A DNA stretch of 64,000 nt, taken from NCBI GenBank assembly GCA_030710605.1, contig CP092875.1, positions 68,648,754 to 68,712,753 of the forward strand, given 5' to 3'. Of the stretch, positions 40,732 through 50,700 are shown one piece after another. A program made the translations under genes and the position numbers. This stretch comes from Cordylochernes scorpioides (lineage: Eukaryota > Arthropoda > Arachnida > Pseudoscorpiones > Chernetidae). Positions within the stretch are counted from its first letter, which is position 1. Each line of letters opens with the position of its first letter. The notes under the pieces are model-generated. The model was not told where the DNA came from and made no database searches. It was given only the letters and a program-made list of their open reading frames with translations.

Positions 40732-41136
40732 GACGCTAATCAGTTTCCCAAAGCTGGTGTTGTAGTTTTTTAACCGACCCGAGGCCGATAGTTTGCGGCG
40801 ACGGTCAATAGATGACGTCTAGTTTTGACGTCATTATGGAAAAACTTTATTTTTTAATTGATTTTCACTCTTTTTTGTGGCATCAACATTTTTGTGTACT
40901 TCTCATTATTATTAATTTGGGATCTTCTTTCGTTTTTTTTTTTTTACCTCATTTCAAAATATATTGTCACGCAACTTTCAGTTGCACGATAAGGAGATAC
41001 CTTTTATTCTTGAAAAGGTATATGTTGAAAAAAGATATATATACATCAATAAGATAAATTAAACAAGGTATTTTTCAATATTTTCTGTGAAAAAAGCTTT
41101 AGTAATTTAGATCTGTCAATGTTTTACAACACAATT

Positions 41137-41448
41137 CAATAATTTTGAGCAAAATATTTATTAAAATATTAAAATTTGAGCTGGAAAATTATTTGAATAT
41201 TCATAATCATCAAACAAATACTTATCTTCCTTATTCGAGTCTCAAAAATAAGGTCCAAATCACCTACAAAACCATGATTCAGCTAATTCTGACCTAGACC
41301 TGATAAAATTGGATCACAACAACACGATCACAGAAGAAGCAACTTCAAATTTTGTGAAAACAAAATTCTACGGCAAACCATATGAGAAACTTCTACGTTT
41401 AAAATATTCTAATTAGAAAAGATATGCAATTTGAATCCATAGAGATAT
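41137..41448. repeat. Duplicated segment, right copy (uninterrupted)
   Basis: Direct partner of 39918-40436. Keeps the pre-insertion site for family Z (AATACTTATCTTCCTTATTC). Confidence 0.88.
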
Positions 41449-41499
41449 TCATTCATAGGATATGTCAAAATGATTCTTTTATGAACTCGTTTTTTTAAT

Positions 41500-41815
41500 A
41501 TTTATCCTCAGTACACGTTGTACAGACCATGATAATTATGATATATTACCATCGGTAGTAATTGGCGACTGCTTTTACTGTAAGTCCACTACATTTCTAC
41601 ACATCTAGAAAGCAGTTCGACATTTGCATTTACAAATATGCCAAGCCCCGTTTGGTTAATTGCACTTAATGGTGGGGTTGGACTTTAACAAGAATCGGGG
41701 GTGATTGAAGCAATTTTTAATTCAGAAAGAAAAGGTTTCCCAATGCGGGATTCGATCCTGGGTAGCGGCTTTTGTAAGTGGACAGGTTATATCACACGTC
41801 CACCAAGTGGAGCTT
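41500..41815 (-). mobile_element. tRNA-derived SINE, copy S3 (old)
   Basis: TATCCTCAGTACACGTTGTA and CAGACCATGATAATTATG at the tail, GCCCCGTTTGGTTAATTGCA in the body, a degraded head near 41760-41812. Confidence 0.75.
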
Positions 41816-41877
41816 GAGATCTGATGATACAAAAATTAATACAAGGATTCCTGGATTTTTTTTCAAATGATAATATG

Positions 41878-42372
41878 TGTATAAAATAAAAGGATTTAAA
41901 ATCGCGAATGTTTCTTTTATGCATAAAACAAACTTCTACTTCTTTTTATTTTATTTTTTATTTTATATGTATAGATGGCGCGTTATTGATTTGTGTTAAT
42001 TTATGCCTAACTGGCCTTGTCTTTATAGTTTGCTGAAGAGCATTGCTCGAAGCAAATATTTAAATGTAATGCTACTGTCCTATAAGCTCATGTCTATAGT
42101 TTATTTGAAAACCATTTCTAAGATTCCATCCTTCAGTTAGCATATAAAAGCAGAATGATCCAATACAGTATTAGAGCTCTGAGAAGCGGTCTGGTGGATT
42201 AAATTGGCGGAACCGCTGGGAGGGTTCACCACTGATGAGCCAAGCCCTCCCAATATATTTTTTTCATCGCAGTAAAGACAGTAGAAGTTTTTTTTGTGCA
42301 TAAAAGAAACATTCGCGCTTTTAAATCCTTGTATTTTATATGTATAGATGGCGCGTTATTGATTTGTGATAA
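41878..42372 (+). repeat. 374-bp family, full unit with inverted half-unit
   Basis: A complete plus-strand unit (41955-42330) is bordered on both sides by ATTTTATATGTATAGATGGC GCGTTATTGATTTGTG, 375 bp apart, and preceded by an inverted half unit (41885-41945). Ribozyme strand as in the array, except GAAA is GGAA, which should abolish activity. Confidence 0.88.
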
Positions 42373-43590
42373 TATGTGTGACACAAGATCTTATAATTTT
42401 AAAATTAAATGTTTTCGGGTATTGTCAAAAATATTTAACTATAAAATGTATTGTCAAGAACCTAATTTGCTGTATATAATCTCTTTTTAAATTCGTAATG
42501 TCAAGGATCTTTGATCAACAACTTTGAAATTTATATGTGTTGTCAATATACAAGTATTTACCTTTGACTTCACCTTTGGCTATCAATAATCTATATTTCT
42601 TTAGAATTTGCTGTCAAAATACACTTTAGCTATGGCAAGAATTATTCAAAAATTGTTGTTAAGGATACAATTAACTTTGGCCCTCTCTTAAGAGTCTATT
42701 TACCTTTAAAATTTAACTCTACCGAATATTTAAATAACTTTAATTAAAAATGCATATATTGGATCAAAATATAATTTATTTTACCAATATTTCAGTTGGC
42801 TGCACACCAGCCTTTATCAAGGTGTTATATTTTGATCTAATATATGCCTTTTTAATTAAATATTTTTATGAATTGCTCTATTTTCAAAATATAAATAACT
42901 TTGGCTGTCAAAAATCTATATTTCCTTAAAATTTAATGTTGAGAATACACATTGGCTGTATCAAGAATCTATTCAAAATTTGCTTTCAAGGATACAATTA
43001 ACTTTGTCTCTGACAAGAATCTATTTACTTACATTTAAAAAAAACTGCCAAATATTATATATAAATATATTTATCGCTTTTAAATCCTTTTATTTTATAT
43101 ATATAGATGGCGCGTTATTGCTTTGTGTTAATAAATATCTTTGGCTCTCATAAAACTATATACCTTAAAATTTTCTGTCAAGATTACACTTTGGCTGTTT
43201 TAAGAATATATTTACCTTCAAAATTAACTTCCAAATATATAATTAACTTTGGTTGTTAATAATCTATCTATCTTTAAAAGTAACACATACACTCTCAAAT
43301 ATAGAATTAACTTTGGCTCTCTCTGTAAAATAAAATATTTAAATTCAAAATTGACTACCAAATATATAACTCACTTTGGCGCTATCAAGAATTTTAAAGA
43401 GTTTGTTTTCAAGAGAATCTCTCTATTTTTATTTTTAAAATTAACTGCAAAATATATAAATAACTTTGGGTGAGTCAATATTCTATTTACCATTAAAATT
43501 AATTGCCCTATATATATTGATAACAGCCAAATATATAATTAACTTTGGCTGTCAAGAATTTTAAACAGTTTATTGAGTCAAGGATCTACT
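42373..43590. repeat. Degenerate ~53-bp tandem repeat
   Basis: Loose units of TAACTTTGGCTGTCAAGAAT then CTATTTACCTTCAAAATTAA, strongly diverged. Interrupted by an HHR-3 element (42735-42890) and a 374-bp family scrap (43075-43125). Confidence 0.65.
42783..42823 (-). ncRNA. HHR-3 hammerhead-like motif, copy c
   Basis: Minus strand: ACC, UUGAUAA, helix II GGCUGG...CCAAC with a mutated loop, GAAA, AUAU, U, GGU. Helix I ACC/GGU. Confidence 0.45.
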
Positions 43591-44636
43591 AGATAAGTTA
43601 GAAGCTGATATTGGGAAGAGACCACGGTTGCAACCACGGTGTCCCAGATTTGAACAATTGTCACTGGTGTAATCAGCCAACCCATCGTGTCCCAATTGTC
43701 CCCGGTGACGTTACTTGGAGGAACTCCTAGCTGGACATTCCAGATTGAGACAGGTTCCTGGAAGCTACATTGATAGTGAGGTAACCACGATTCTGATTGG
43801 ATAATAAACTTTGCAAGTGTTTGATCAAGGCTTCTACTTTATGTCTTTATATAGAGGCAGAGACAAATCTTTATAAATTAGACACTTCGGCCAGTTAATG
43901 TTTTATTTTCTCAACGTTTAAAAAAACAAAAACGTTTGTCTTCGCCAGGAGCGAAGACAAAAGATTTTTGTTGAACACGGGCACATCTGAAGCTCTTCAT
44001 TGGACACGTCAACAACAACAAACAGAAGGTTTTTGTACGTGTTTCTTTCACAATAATCTCTCTGAAACGCATAATAGCGTGAAAACATGATATTTCTATA
44101 TAGATCATTATGGGTGAAATATCTAGGTCATCTATCGTATTTGCTACTTCTAATTTTGAACTGTAAAGTTATTTTAACGATATCTCGGGGGCTATTTCAG
44201 TTCAAAGTAGAGTTTCAGAGATCTCCAGATATATTTATAGAATAAGAGGTAGTCATGAATTAGCAGGATGGGGAGTTTAAACAAATAATTGTGGATCTAG
44301 AAAGTCAGCATTCACTCATATGGTGTCTTGTAGGACAAAAACGAATTTTAGATATGCTTTGGAAAAGAATTCTACCGGAGAATCAAAAGATTGAGTTTAA
44401 GATTTCCTGAAATGAAGAATTTAACAGGTATTCAAGAGGGTTAGAGCAAGTGCTGCTTTAATCTAAGATGGGGATCTGTAATGCATGATGTTCTTATATT
44501 GATCACTAGAACAATGCCTTGTTCAGGATATCCTGCAGACAATACGAGGTAAGGAATGAGAGATTCCATCAGGGATGGAGATGGCTTGATTTCCAAATGC
44601 ACAGAGTGAGCTGCAATAGCTGGACTTCATGATAAT
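43591..44636. other. Mostly unassigned; possible LINE-type tail at 43905-44035
   Basis: At 43905-44035, GCCAGGAGCGAAGACAAAAG and ACACGTCAACAACAACAAAC suggest a minus-strand simple-tailed retroelement end. A similar CTGAGGCTCTTCAGTCGACA with CAACAGCAACAAAA occurs at 61640-61675. No gene in the rest. Confidence 0.35.
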
Positions 44637-44640
44637 AAGT

Positions 44641-44953
44641 GGGGGTCGATGGAAGGATGGTCTAAACCATTGGTTTTCGACTGCTACGACCCGGGTTCGA
44701 TTCCTGCATTGGGCACTTTTTTCTGATTGAAAAAAAAATGCTCTAATGACCCCGGATTCTTGAAAAAGTCCAACCCCACCAGCGAGTGCAAGTAGCCAAA
44801 CGGGGCTCTGGCACATTTGTAAGTGCAAAGTCGAACTGCTTTTCACGTGTGTAAACCTGTGGTGCACTTATAGTAAAAGCAGTCGCCTACTTCTACCCAC
44901 CATGATTATCATGGCCTGTACGACGTGTACTAGGGATAAGCAGAAAAAAAAAG
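44641..44953 (+). mobile_element. tRNA-derived SINE, copy S4, with target duplication
   Basis: Full-length, from GGGGGTCGATGGAAGG (head) to CTAGGGATAAGCAGAAAAAA (tail). ATGATAATAAGT on the left and GATGATAAGT on the right are a slightly changed target duplication. Confidence 0.9.
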
Positions 44954-45189
44954 ATGATAAGTAGGTGAAAATCAAGGAAGCAGACTGCCTGACATCAGCT
45001 TCAGAAAGAGATAATGGCAATACCAAAGGAAGCCAAGCTGGAGAGATGATGGAAGAGATGAATTTAAAAAGAGAGAACACTAATATTTGCAATTGAAATT
45101 TAGAAATGAAATGCCAATAGAACAGAGAAATGTCTTGATATAAATCACCAATACTTTAATTATAAGACGATAACATTCCATCTATATAT

Positions 45190-45330
45190 AATAAAAGGAA
45201 GCATCAAAGCACGAATGTTTCTTTTAATCATAAAATAAACTTTTCTACTCTCTTTACTGCGATGAAAAAATATTGGGAAGGCTTGGCTCATCAGTGGTAA
45301 ACTTTCCGAGCGGTTTCAACAATTTAATAT
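45190..45330 (-). repeat. 374-bp family fragment
   Basis: AAGCACGAATGTTTCTTTTA to GAGCGGTTTCAACAATTTAA. Ribozyme strand keeps CUGAUGAGCCAAGCC and GAAACCGC but lost the GCGGUC segment. Confidence 0.75.
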
Positions 45331-45675
45331 TTCTCGATAAACACAATTCCCCAAAACAGTTCAAAACAAACCCTTATTTCTCACATTCCCACAATATACC
45401 GCAGAGATAAGTGAAGTAATCATATCTAAATACTCAGAAAAGTTATAATAGAACAAAATTTATGAACAAATCATAAGGACATGGTAAACAATTCTGTAGA
45501 TAAGTTTTATAGCTAAAACATCGAAGTGTACGCCACAAATACTTAAAACAAACAAAACAAAACCACACGCATAAAATAAACACGGGACAACCTGGACAAT
45601 ACAGGAATTACACAATCCTCCTCTGTGATTGGCTAACGTCCTAGCTTGAGCGTAGCGAGTATCAGATGTAACAAT
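45331..45675. other. No recognised feature
   Basis: A-rich, no coding sequence recognised. Confidence 0.35.
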
Positions 45676-45676
45676 G

Positions 45677-45858
45677 GGGGTCGGTGGAAGGATGGTCTAA
45701 ACCGTTGGTTTTCGACCGCTACGATCAGGGATCGAATCCCGCATTGGGCACTTTTTTTCTAATAAAAATAAATGCTCCAATGGCTCCTGATTCTTGCAAA
45801 AGTCCAACCTTACCAGCGAGTGCAAGTAAACAAACGGAGCTCTGACACATTTGTAAGT
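45677..45858 (+). mobile_element. tRNA-derived SINE, copy S5, cut by a minisatellite
   Basis: Head and body present up to CACATTTGTAAGTG, where the 33-bp array begins. The rest of the SINE is missing beyond the array. Confidence 0.85.
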
Positions 45859-46651
45859 GGGAGGATACCGGCGGGGTAGACGGGGGATGTACGGGAGAAC
45901 AGGGCGTGGTAGACGGGGGATGTACGGCAGAACAGGGCGGGGTAGACGGGGGATGTACGGCAGGACAGGGCGGGGTATACAGGGGATGTACGGCAGGACA
46001 GGGCAGGGTAGACGGGGGATGTACGGGAGGACAGGGCGGGGTAGCCGGGGGATGTACGGGAGGACAGGGCGGGGTAGACGGGGGATGTACGGCAGGACAG
46101 GGCGGGGTAGACGGGGGATGTACGGCAGGACAGGGCGGGGTAGACGGGGGATGTACGGGAGGACAGGGCGGGGTAGACGGGGGATGTACGGGAGGACAGG
46201 GCGGGGTAGACGGGGGATGTACGGGAGGACAGGGCGGGGTAGACGGGGGATGTACGGCAGGACAGGGCGGGGTAGACGGGGGATGTACGGCAGAACAGGG
46301 CGGGGTAGACGGGGGATGTACGGGAGGACAGGGCGGGGTAGACGGGGGATGTACGGGAGGACAGGGCGGGGTAGACGGGGGATGTACGGCAGGACAGGGC
46401 GGGGTAGACGGGGGATGTACGGCAGGACAGGGCGGGGTAGACGGGGGATGTACGGCAGGACAGGGCGGGGTAGACGGGGGATGTACGGGAGGACAGGGCG
46501 GGGTAGACGGGGGATGTACGGGAGGACAGGGCGGGGTAGACGGGGGATGTACGGCAGGACAGGGCGGGGTAGACGGGGGATGTACGGGAGAACAGGGCGG
46601 GGTAGACGGGGGATGTACGGCAGGACAGGGCGGGGTAGACGGGGGATGTAG
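45857..46651 (+). repeat. G-rich 33-bp minisatellite, about 24 units
   Basis: Unit GACAGGGCGGGGTAGACGGG then GGATGTACGGCAG, very uniform (main variation cggcaggac / cgggaggac). Two-thirds GC in AT-rich DNA. The plus strand has several G3-G5 runs per unit, so it is a quadruplex candidate. 33 is divisible by three, so open frames of up to 341 codons run through on both strands. These are not genes. Confidence 0.95.
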
Positions 46652-46993
46652 GTCGTGGAACAGAGGACATCACCGCTGGCACAGTTCCACCACTTCCCAG
46701 TTAACCTCCATTGTTCAGTCACGTGACACGTCTGGCTAAACTATGCGGGGCCATCAACAGAACGTTTCGCCATTTTTCTCATCCGGAATTACACTTCCCT
46801 GCCTCAGCTATTACCGTCCATTTATACTCGCAGCTTGCATAAGCAATGACATACAAGAGATGGTCACACCGAAACTTTTCTCTTCATTCCTAACAAAATT
46901 TGAGGACAACCTGCCCCTTCTCCAGCATAACTGTGATAATGTGTTGAGCTGAGAAAGAACTTTTACTCGAAACCCTATTTTAGAAAAAAAAAA
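46652..46993. other. Unassigned flank of the minisatellite
   Basis: More balanced composition (ACATCACCGCTGGCACAGTT, CACTTCCCTGCCTCAGC). A 69-codon open frame lies at 46743-46952 (start MRGHQQNVSPFFSSG) without recognisable homology. Confidence 0.3.
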
Positions 46994-46994
46994 C

Positions 46995-47308
46995 GGGGGT
47001 CGGTGGAAGGCTGGTTAAACCGTTTGGTTTTCGACCACTAGGACCCGGGTTCGATTCCCGCATTGGACACTTTTTCTGTTTAAAAATAAAAAAATGCTCC
47101 AATGGCCCCCGATTCTTGCAAAAGTCCAACCCCACCAGCGTGTGCAAGTAACCAAACGGGGCTCTGGCACATTTGTAAGTGCAAAGTCGAACTGCTTTTC
47201 ACATGTGTAGACATGTGGTGCGCTTACAGTAAAAAAAGCAGTCGCTAACTACCCACCATAATTATCATGGCCTGTACCACGTGTACTAAGGATAAGCGAA
47301 AAAAAAAC
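46995..47308 (+). mobile_element. tRNA-derived SINE, copy S6
   Basis: Full-length, from GGGGGTCGGTGGAAGGCTGG to GTACTAAGGATAAGCG and an A-run. The B box GGGTTCGATTCC is intact. Confidence 0.9.
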
Positions 47309-47584
47309 TTTATAAAATTCCTTTGTATTTTGACACAAGTATACTTGTATTATCCATCCATATCAAATGAATGTCATGTGAGTTTATTTTTCGAAATTTT
47401 AATTACAATACATCATAAAACAACAATTCATTTGATCCTTCAAACGGGAGTTTGACTATTGTTATCTCGATATCTTCTCCTTCAAGTCTACTTGCAGTTT
47501 CATCAAAAGTGAAATATTCTCAAGGAACTTCTGAAAATATTTTTTAACACTTAATAATCTACATATGCTTCTTTCTCTCTCTCT

Positions 47585-47665
47585 CTCTGATATATTTATC
47601 TAGCCGAATGACCCGGGCAACGCCCGTGTTTTACCCGATTGAATGTTTTGATTCAAATACTATTT
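47585..47665 (+). repeat. GACCCGGGC-type dispersed repeat, head
   Basis: CGAATGACCCGGGCAACGCC CGTGTTTTACCCG resembles the start of the element at 55018 and pieces at 60690-60910. Confidence 0.5.
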
Positions 47666-48090
47666 GTTACAATTATAAATTGGCGCCTTAAATAATTGCA
47701 TATGTTAGTTAATAACTATAGCCTATGTGCTTTATCTGTCTATGTACTGTTGGCTTCCGTAGGCGTCTCTTACTGGGGAAAAGAAAGAGAGGATTCCATT
47801 TGGTTATTATCTAATATATGCATTTATTTAGGGAGCGACCCGCTCCAACACAATAGTTACAAAGACGAAATAGCGAGTGGGGGGGGCAAAGGTGGCGTGA
47901 CCGTAGCCAACCAATAGGAGGGTGACAGAGATGAAAACTGATGACTGATTGATTAGGAGATGAGGAATGACGCTCGTAACTGTATATAGAATTATATAAT
48001 CTTATTTAATCATATTCATATTTATTCTGTATTTAATCTTATATAATCTTATATGGATTTTGAAATAAAATGAGTTTCAATCTCAATCTC
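47666..48090. other. No recognised gene
   Basis: A 73-codon open frame (47696-47917) has no homology I recognise. aatcttatataatctt repeats near 47998-48060. Confidence 0.35.
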
Positions 48091-48097
48091 TCTCTCT

Positions 48098-48136
48098 GTC
48101 TTTGGTAGAAGGGTGTCCGTGGCCTGAAAGCTAGAG
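48098..48136 (+). ncRNA. HHR-2 motif, copy 7 (decayed)
   Basis: GGUAGA, GGGUGUCCGUGGCCU, GAAA, GCUA, GAG, followed by AATAAAAATG and CCCTGGAGGTCTGATA. Core strand degraded. Confidence 0.4.
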
Positions 48137-48264
48137 AATAAAAATGTTTTGAAAAGATACTTTCCCTGGAGGTCTGATATATTTTACTCAATGGTTGATA
48201 TATAACAAAAAAATATAAATATCTGAGGATGACGATTATAGGATAGAAATGGGATAAAGATCAC

Positions 48265-48395
48265 CTCTCGCATCAAAACTAGCGCCATCTATTGACCATC
48301 GTCTCAAACTAGCAGTCTCAGGTCTCAGCTTTGGAAAACTGAGAAGCGCATTAGATGGCGTCTAGTTTGACGTCTATTTTGAAGGAAGAGGTAAC
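48265..48395 (-). repeat. HHR-1 family unit, partial
   Basis: AAAACTAGCGCCATCTATTG ACC and GTCTCAGCTTTGGAAAACTG AGAAGCGC belong to the HHR-1 unit. The ribozyme itself is missing. The right edge TGGCGTCTAGTTTGACGTC is inverted relative to the left. Confidence 0.65.
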
Positions 48396-48544
48396 TTTTA
48401 TTTTATATATCAATATCCTCCCGGCAAAATTTCCATCTATATTTTGGCCATAGATTTAGCCTAACCAATCTACCAGCTAAACACCTCTTTGGTATATTGA
48501 AGATTTCATTTGATCCCACTTTTGCTATCCTGAAATCAAAGACC

Positions 48545-48725
48545 GCCCTAGACTGACGAGAGACATAGCCGAAACCATGGTCTCCAGGTAGACGCTTCTC
48601 AGTTTGCCAAAGCTGGTGTTGTCGCTTTGTCAACGATATGAGGCTGCTAATTTGCGGAAACGGTCAATAGATGGCGTGTAGTTTTGACGTCTATTTTGAC
48701 AACCTTCATTTTGGTGACTTTCATT
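48545..48725 (+). repeat. HHR-1 family unit with decayed ribozyme
   Basis: CCUAGA, CUGACGA, GAGACAUAGCC, GAAA, CCAUGGU, C, UCCAGG at 48548-48600. Core and cut site kept, helix II disrupted by a deletion. It continues into GTTTGCCAAAGCTGGTGTTG and the rest of the unit. Confidence 0.75.
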
Positions 48726-48962
48726 TTTATTGATTACAACACATTACATAACTCTAAAGCATCGATTCTTTAATTTATTTTTTAATTTATATCCCTAGTA
48801 CACACATGGTGCGCAAGCCATGTTAATCATGATGGGTAGTTAACGACTGCTTTTACTGTAAATACAAGCAGTAACATTAATTACTTGCACGCACTCACTG
48901 GTTGAATTGGAGTTTTGTAAGAATCCTGGGACCATTGAAGCAATTTTTCTTCATAAAAAGTA

Positions 48963-49147
48963 ATAAAGATTCTTCCTTGCTTTTACACTGACAAAATCAA
49001 TAAGGAATCCAGGGCCAGGCTTCTTTTTACAAAGAAGTACTACTTCTGGGTCCCCGTGTTGAAGAACATGTTAGCCCGAAAGCTCGAGAAATAAAAAAAT
49101 TGTAAAAATAAACCAAACCCTTGATTTCTTATTGATTTAGTCAGAGT
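48963..49147 (+). mobile_element. 185-bp HHR-2 element inserted into SINE S7
   Basis: CATAAAAAGTA (11 bp) flanks the piece on both sides (48952-48962 and 49148-49158). Uninterrupted SINE copies show that this sequence belongs there once. The insert carries HHR-2 copy 8 and AATAAAAAAA but no protein. This fixes the size of one mobile HHR-2 unit. Confidence 0.85.
49052..49088 (+). ncRNA. HHR-2 motif, copy 8
   Basis: GUGUUGA, AGAACAUGUUAGCCC, GAAA, GCUC, GAG, then AAATAAAAA. Layout as in other copies, with a weaker helix II. Confidence 0.45.
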
Positions 49148-49309
49148 CATAAAAAGTATCCAATTCGGGATTCGAACCCGGGTTGTGACTGACGAAAATC
49201 GACGCCGTTTATCCTAGTCTTACACCAACCCTAATTTCTATGTAAAATAAAGATTTCAATTCAATAGTACAAAGAAGATTTGTGTGGTGTGCTTTAATAA
49301 AAACAGCAA

Positions 49310-49505
49310 GTTCAGAAAAAATAGCCATATCAATCAATGATTTATTTAACTCCTGACGTTTCAATGGCATGCTGTGTCACTTTCTTCAGGGGATCTCTTC
49401 AGTAGAACTAGGATTCAATGTAATCATTCCCCTGAGAAAATGTGACAGCAGGTCACTGTAACCTCGGAAGTTAAATAAATCATGGGTTTATGTGGCTGTG
49501 TTTTT
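49310..49505. repeat. Inverted pair carrying HHR-4 motif
   Basis: AATAGCCATATCAATCAATG and TTTATTTAACTCC on the left mirror GAAGTTAAATAAATCATGGG and TTATGTGGCTGTG on the right. The left half contains the HHR-4 motif on the minus strand (49352-49393). The right copy is decayed (CTGAGAAAA, GTAACCTC). Confidence 0.7.
49352..49393 (-). ncRNA. HHR-4 motif: CUGAAGA...GAAACGUC
   Basis: Minus strand: CC, CUGAAGA (consensus core with N7 = A), a weak helix II (AGUG/CAUU), GAAA, ACGU palindrome, C, (A)GG. A self-complementary 4-nt helix III and GUC cut site are the pattern reported for Penelope-element hammerheads. AAATAAATCA follows. Confidence 0.55.
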
Positions 49506-49895
49506 TTAATCTACTTCCAACCAACAAATGATCTTAAAACAGCGAGTGTTATTGCGAATCAAAATAGATTTGATCGTAACCTGGTTCAATTTTTTATGGC
49601 CAAAGATTAAACCACCCAGACCTGAAAAACATCTATATCTTATAGAATTCTCATAAAAAAGGAATCATTTTATAGACACATCAGGGATCCATGTTAGAAA
49701 CAACAAGATTTGCAAGCTCTGAGTCTAGCTCCTGTAGATGAACTATTCAAAAATGAATATTTTTATTGTATAGATATATTTAACAAATATGATGTTCAGT
49801 ATTTTTCTTTTGTTTTAAATAAGATTTGATTGTTTTACAAATTCCTTATTTATTTTGTCAAAGTGTAAAAGTAGGGAATAATATTACTTTTTTTT
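49506..49895. other. No recognised feature
   Basis: AT-rich, no coding sequence recognised. Confidence 0.35.
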
Positions 49896-50066
49896 TATGA
49901 AGCAAAAAAAATTGCTTCAATGGCCCCACGATTCTTACAAAAGTTCAACTCCACCAGTGAATGCAAGTAACTAAACGGGGCTCTGATACTGCTTGTACTT
50001 ACAGCAAAAGCAGTCGCTAACTACCCATCATAATTATCATGGTTTGTACCATGTATTGTAAAAAAA
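49896..50066 (+). mobile_element. tRNA-derived SINE, copy S8 (5'-truncated)
   Basis: Starts in the body (TTGCTTCAATGGCCCCACGA) and ends TCATGGTTTGTACCATGTAT. Confidence 0.75.
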
Positions 50067-50084
50067 GATATTACATCCTGCCCG

Positions 50085-50300
50085 AAGACCATTCAACACA
50101 TGTCAAAGGATGTGTTAACTTAGTTTGTTGGTTCCGAAGACCATTCTATCCATGTTAATGGAAGTGTTAACTTAATGTATTGGCAAAGGCCATTTTATAT
50201 CCATTAGCAAAGAAGCGTCAACTTAATGTGTTGGGTCCGAAGAGACCATTTCTTCTATATCAAGTTATAAGTTAATGTGCCGGAGATTCCAAACGCTTCA
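50085..50300. repeat. Degenerate ~65-bp tandem repeat
   Basis: GTCCGAAGA(ga)CCATT with AAGTGTTAACTTAATGTGTT recurs three to four times. Confidence 0.55.
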
Positions 50301-50469
50301 ATATGAATGCTATCAAATAAGACTTCATTTTGGATTTCAATAAAATTTCCTAAGAGGCTGTGAAGCCACATGTTAACATAGTACATAGACAATTTGTACT
50401 CTTCCGCCATTTGTACAATGAGTGTCCGTTTATGGCAAGATTTACTGTCTATAATACAATATAATGCGG

Positions 50470-50700
50470 CTATGATTATAGAACGACGTTTAACAAGTTT
50501 TACCGAAAATGTTTCTTTTTTCAGAACGAAAAATCGTAATTTTCATTATTTAAGGAGAAATAACGACTATTCCTATCTTTAGGCATGAAGCATGAAAGGA
50601 TAGGAATAGTCATTATTTCTTCTTAAATAATTAAAACTACGATTTTTGTTCTATAAAAAGAAACATTTGCGGTAAATCATTTACTGTCTATGTATATTAC
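50470..50700. repeat. Family Z fold-back
   Basis: GAAAATGTTTCTTTTTTCAG AACGAAAAATCG ... AAGGAGAAATAACGACTATT CC and its complement form two roughly 90-bp inverted arms around 50585. Confidence 0.8.

Larger units (their letters stand above)
40500..40855. mobile_element. Head-to-head pair of HHR-1 units (retrozyme-like)
   Basis: Two inverted units of about 170 bp meet at 40672-40682. Each runs from the ribozyme through TTGCCAAAGCTGGTGTT, GACCGA...GAGGCC, CGGTCAATAGATGACGTCTA and GTTTTGACGTC. No protein. The unit size and composition fit small retrozymes, which spread as hammerhead-processed circular RNAs. Other units: 48265-48395, 48545-48725 and the 58575 fold-back. Confidence 0.7.
48790..49235 (-). 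mobile_element. tRNA-derived SINE, copy S7, split by an HHR-2 element
   Basis: Tail and body at 48790-48962, head (GGGATTCGAACCCGGGTTGTG, decayed) at 49148-49235. A 185-bp insertion separates them. Confidence 0.85.

Noticed and set aside
45697..46739. Open frames of 264-341 codons through the 33-bp array
   Set aside because: Same arithmetic effect, on both strands at once. One runs into the SINE sequence, which is non-coding.
48403..48633. 76-codon minus-strand frame
   Set aside because: Lies partly in the HHR-1 repeat unit and has no homology.
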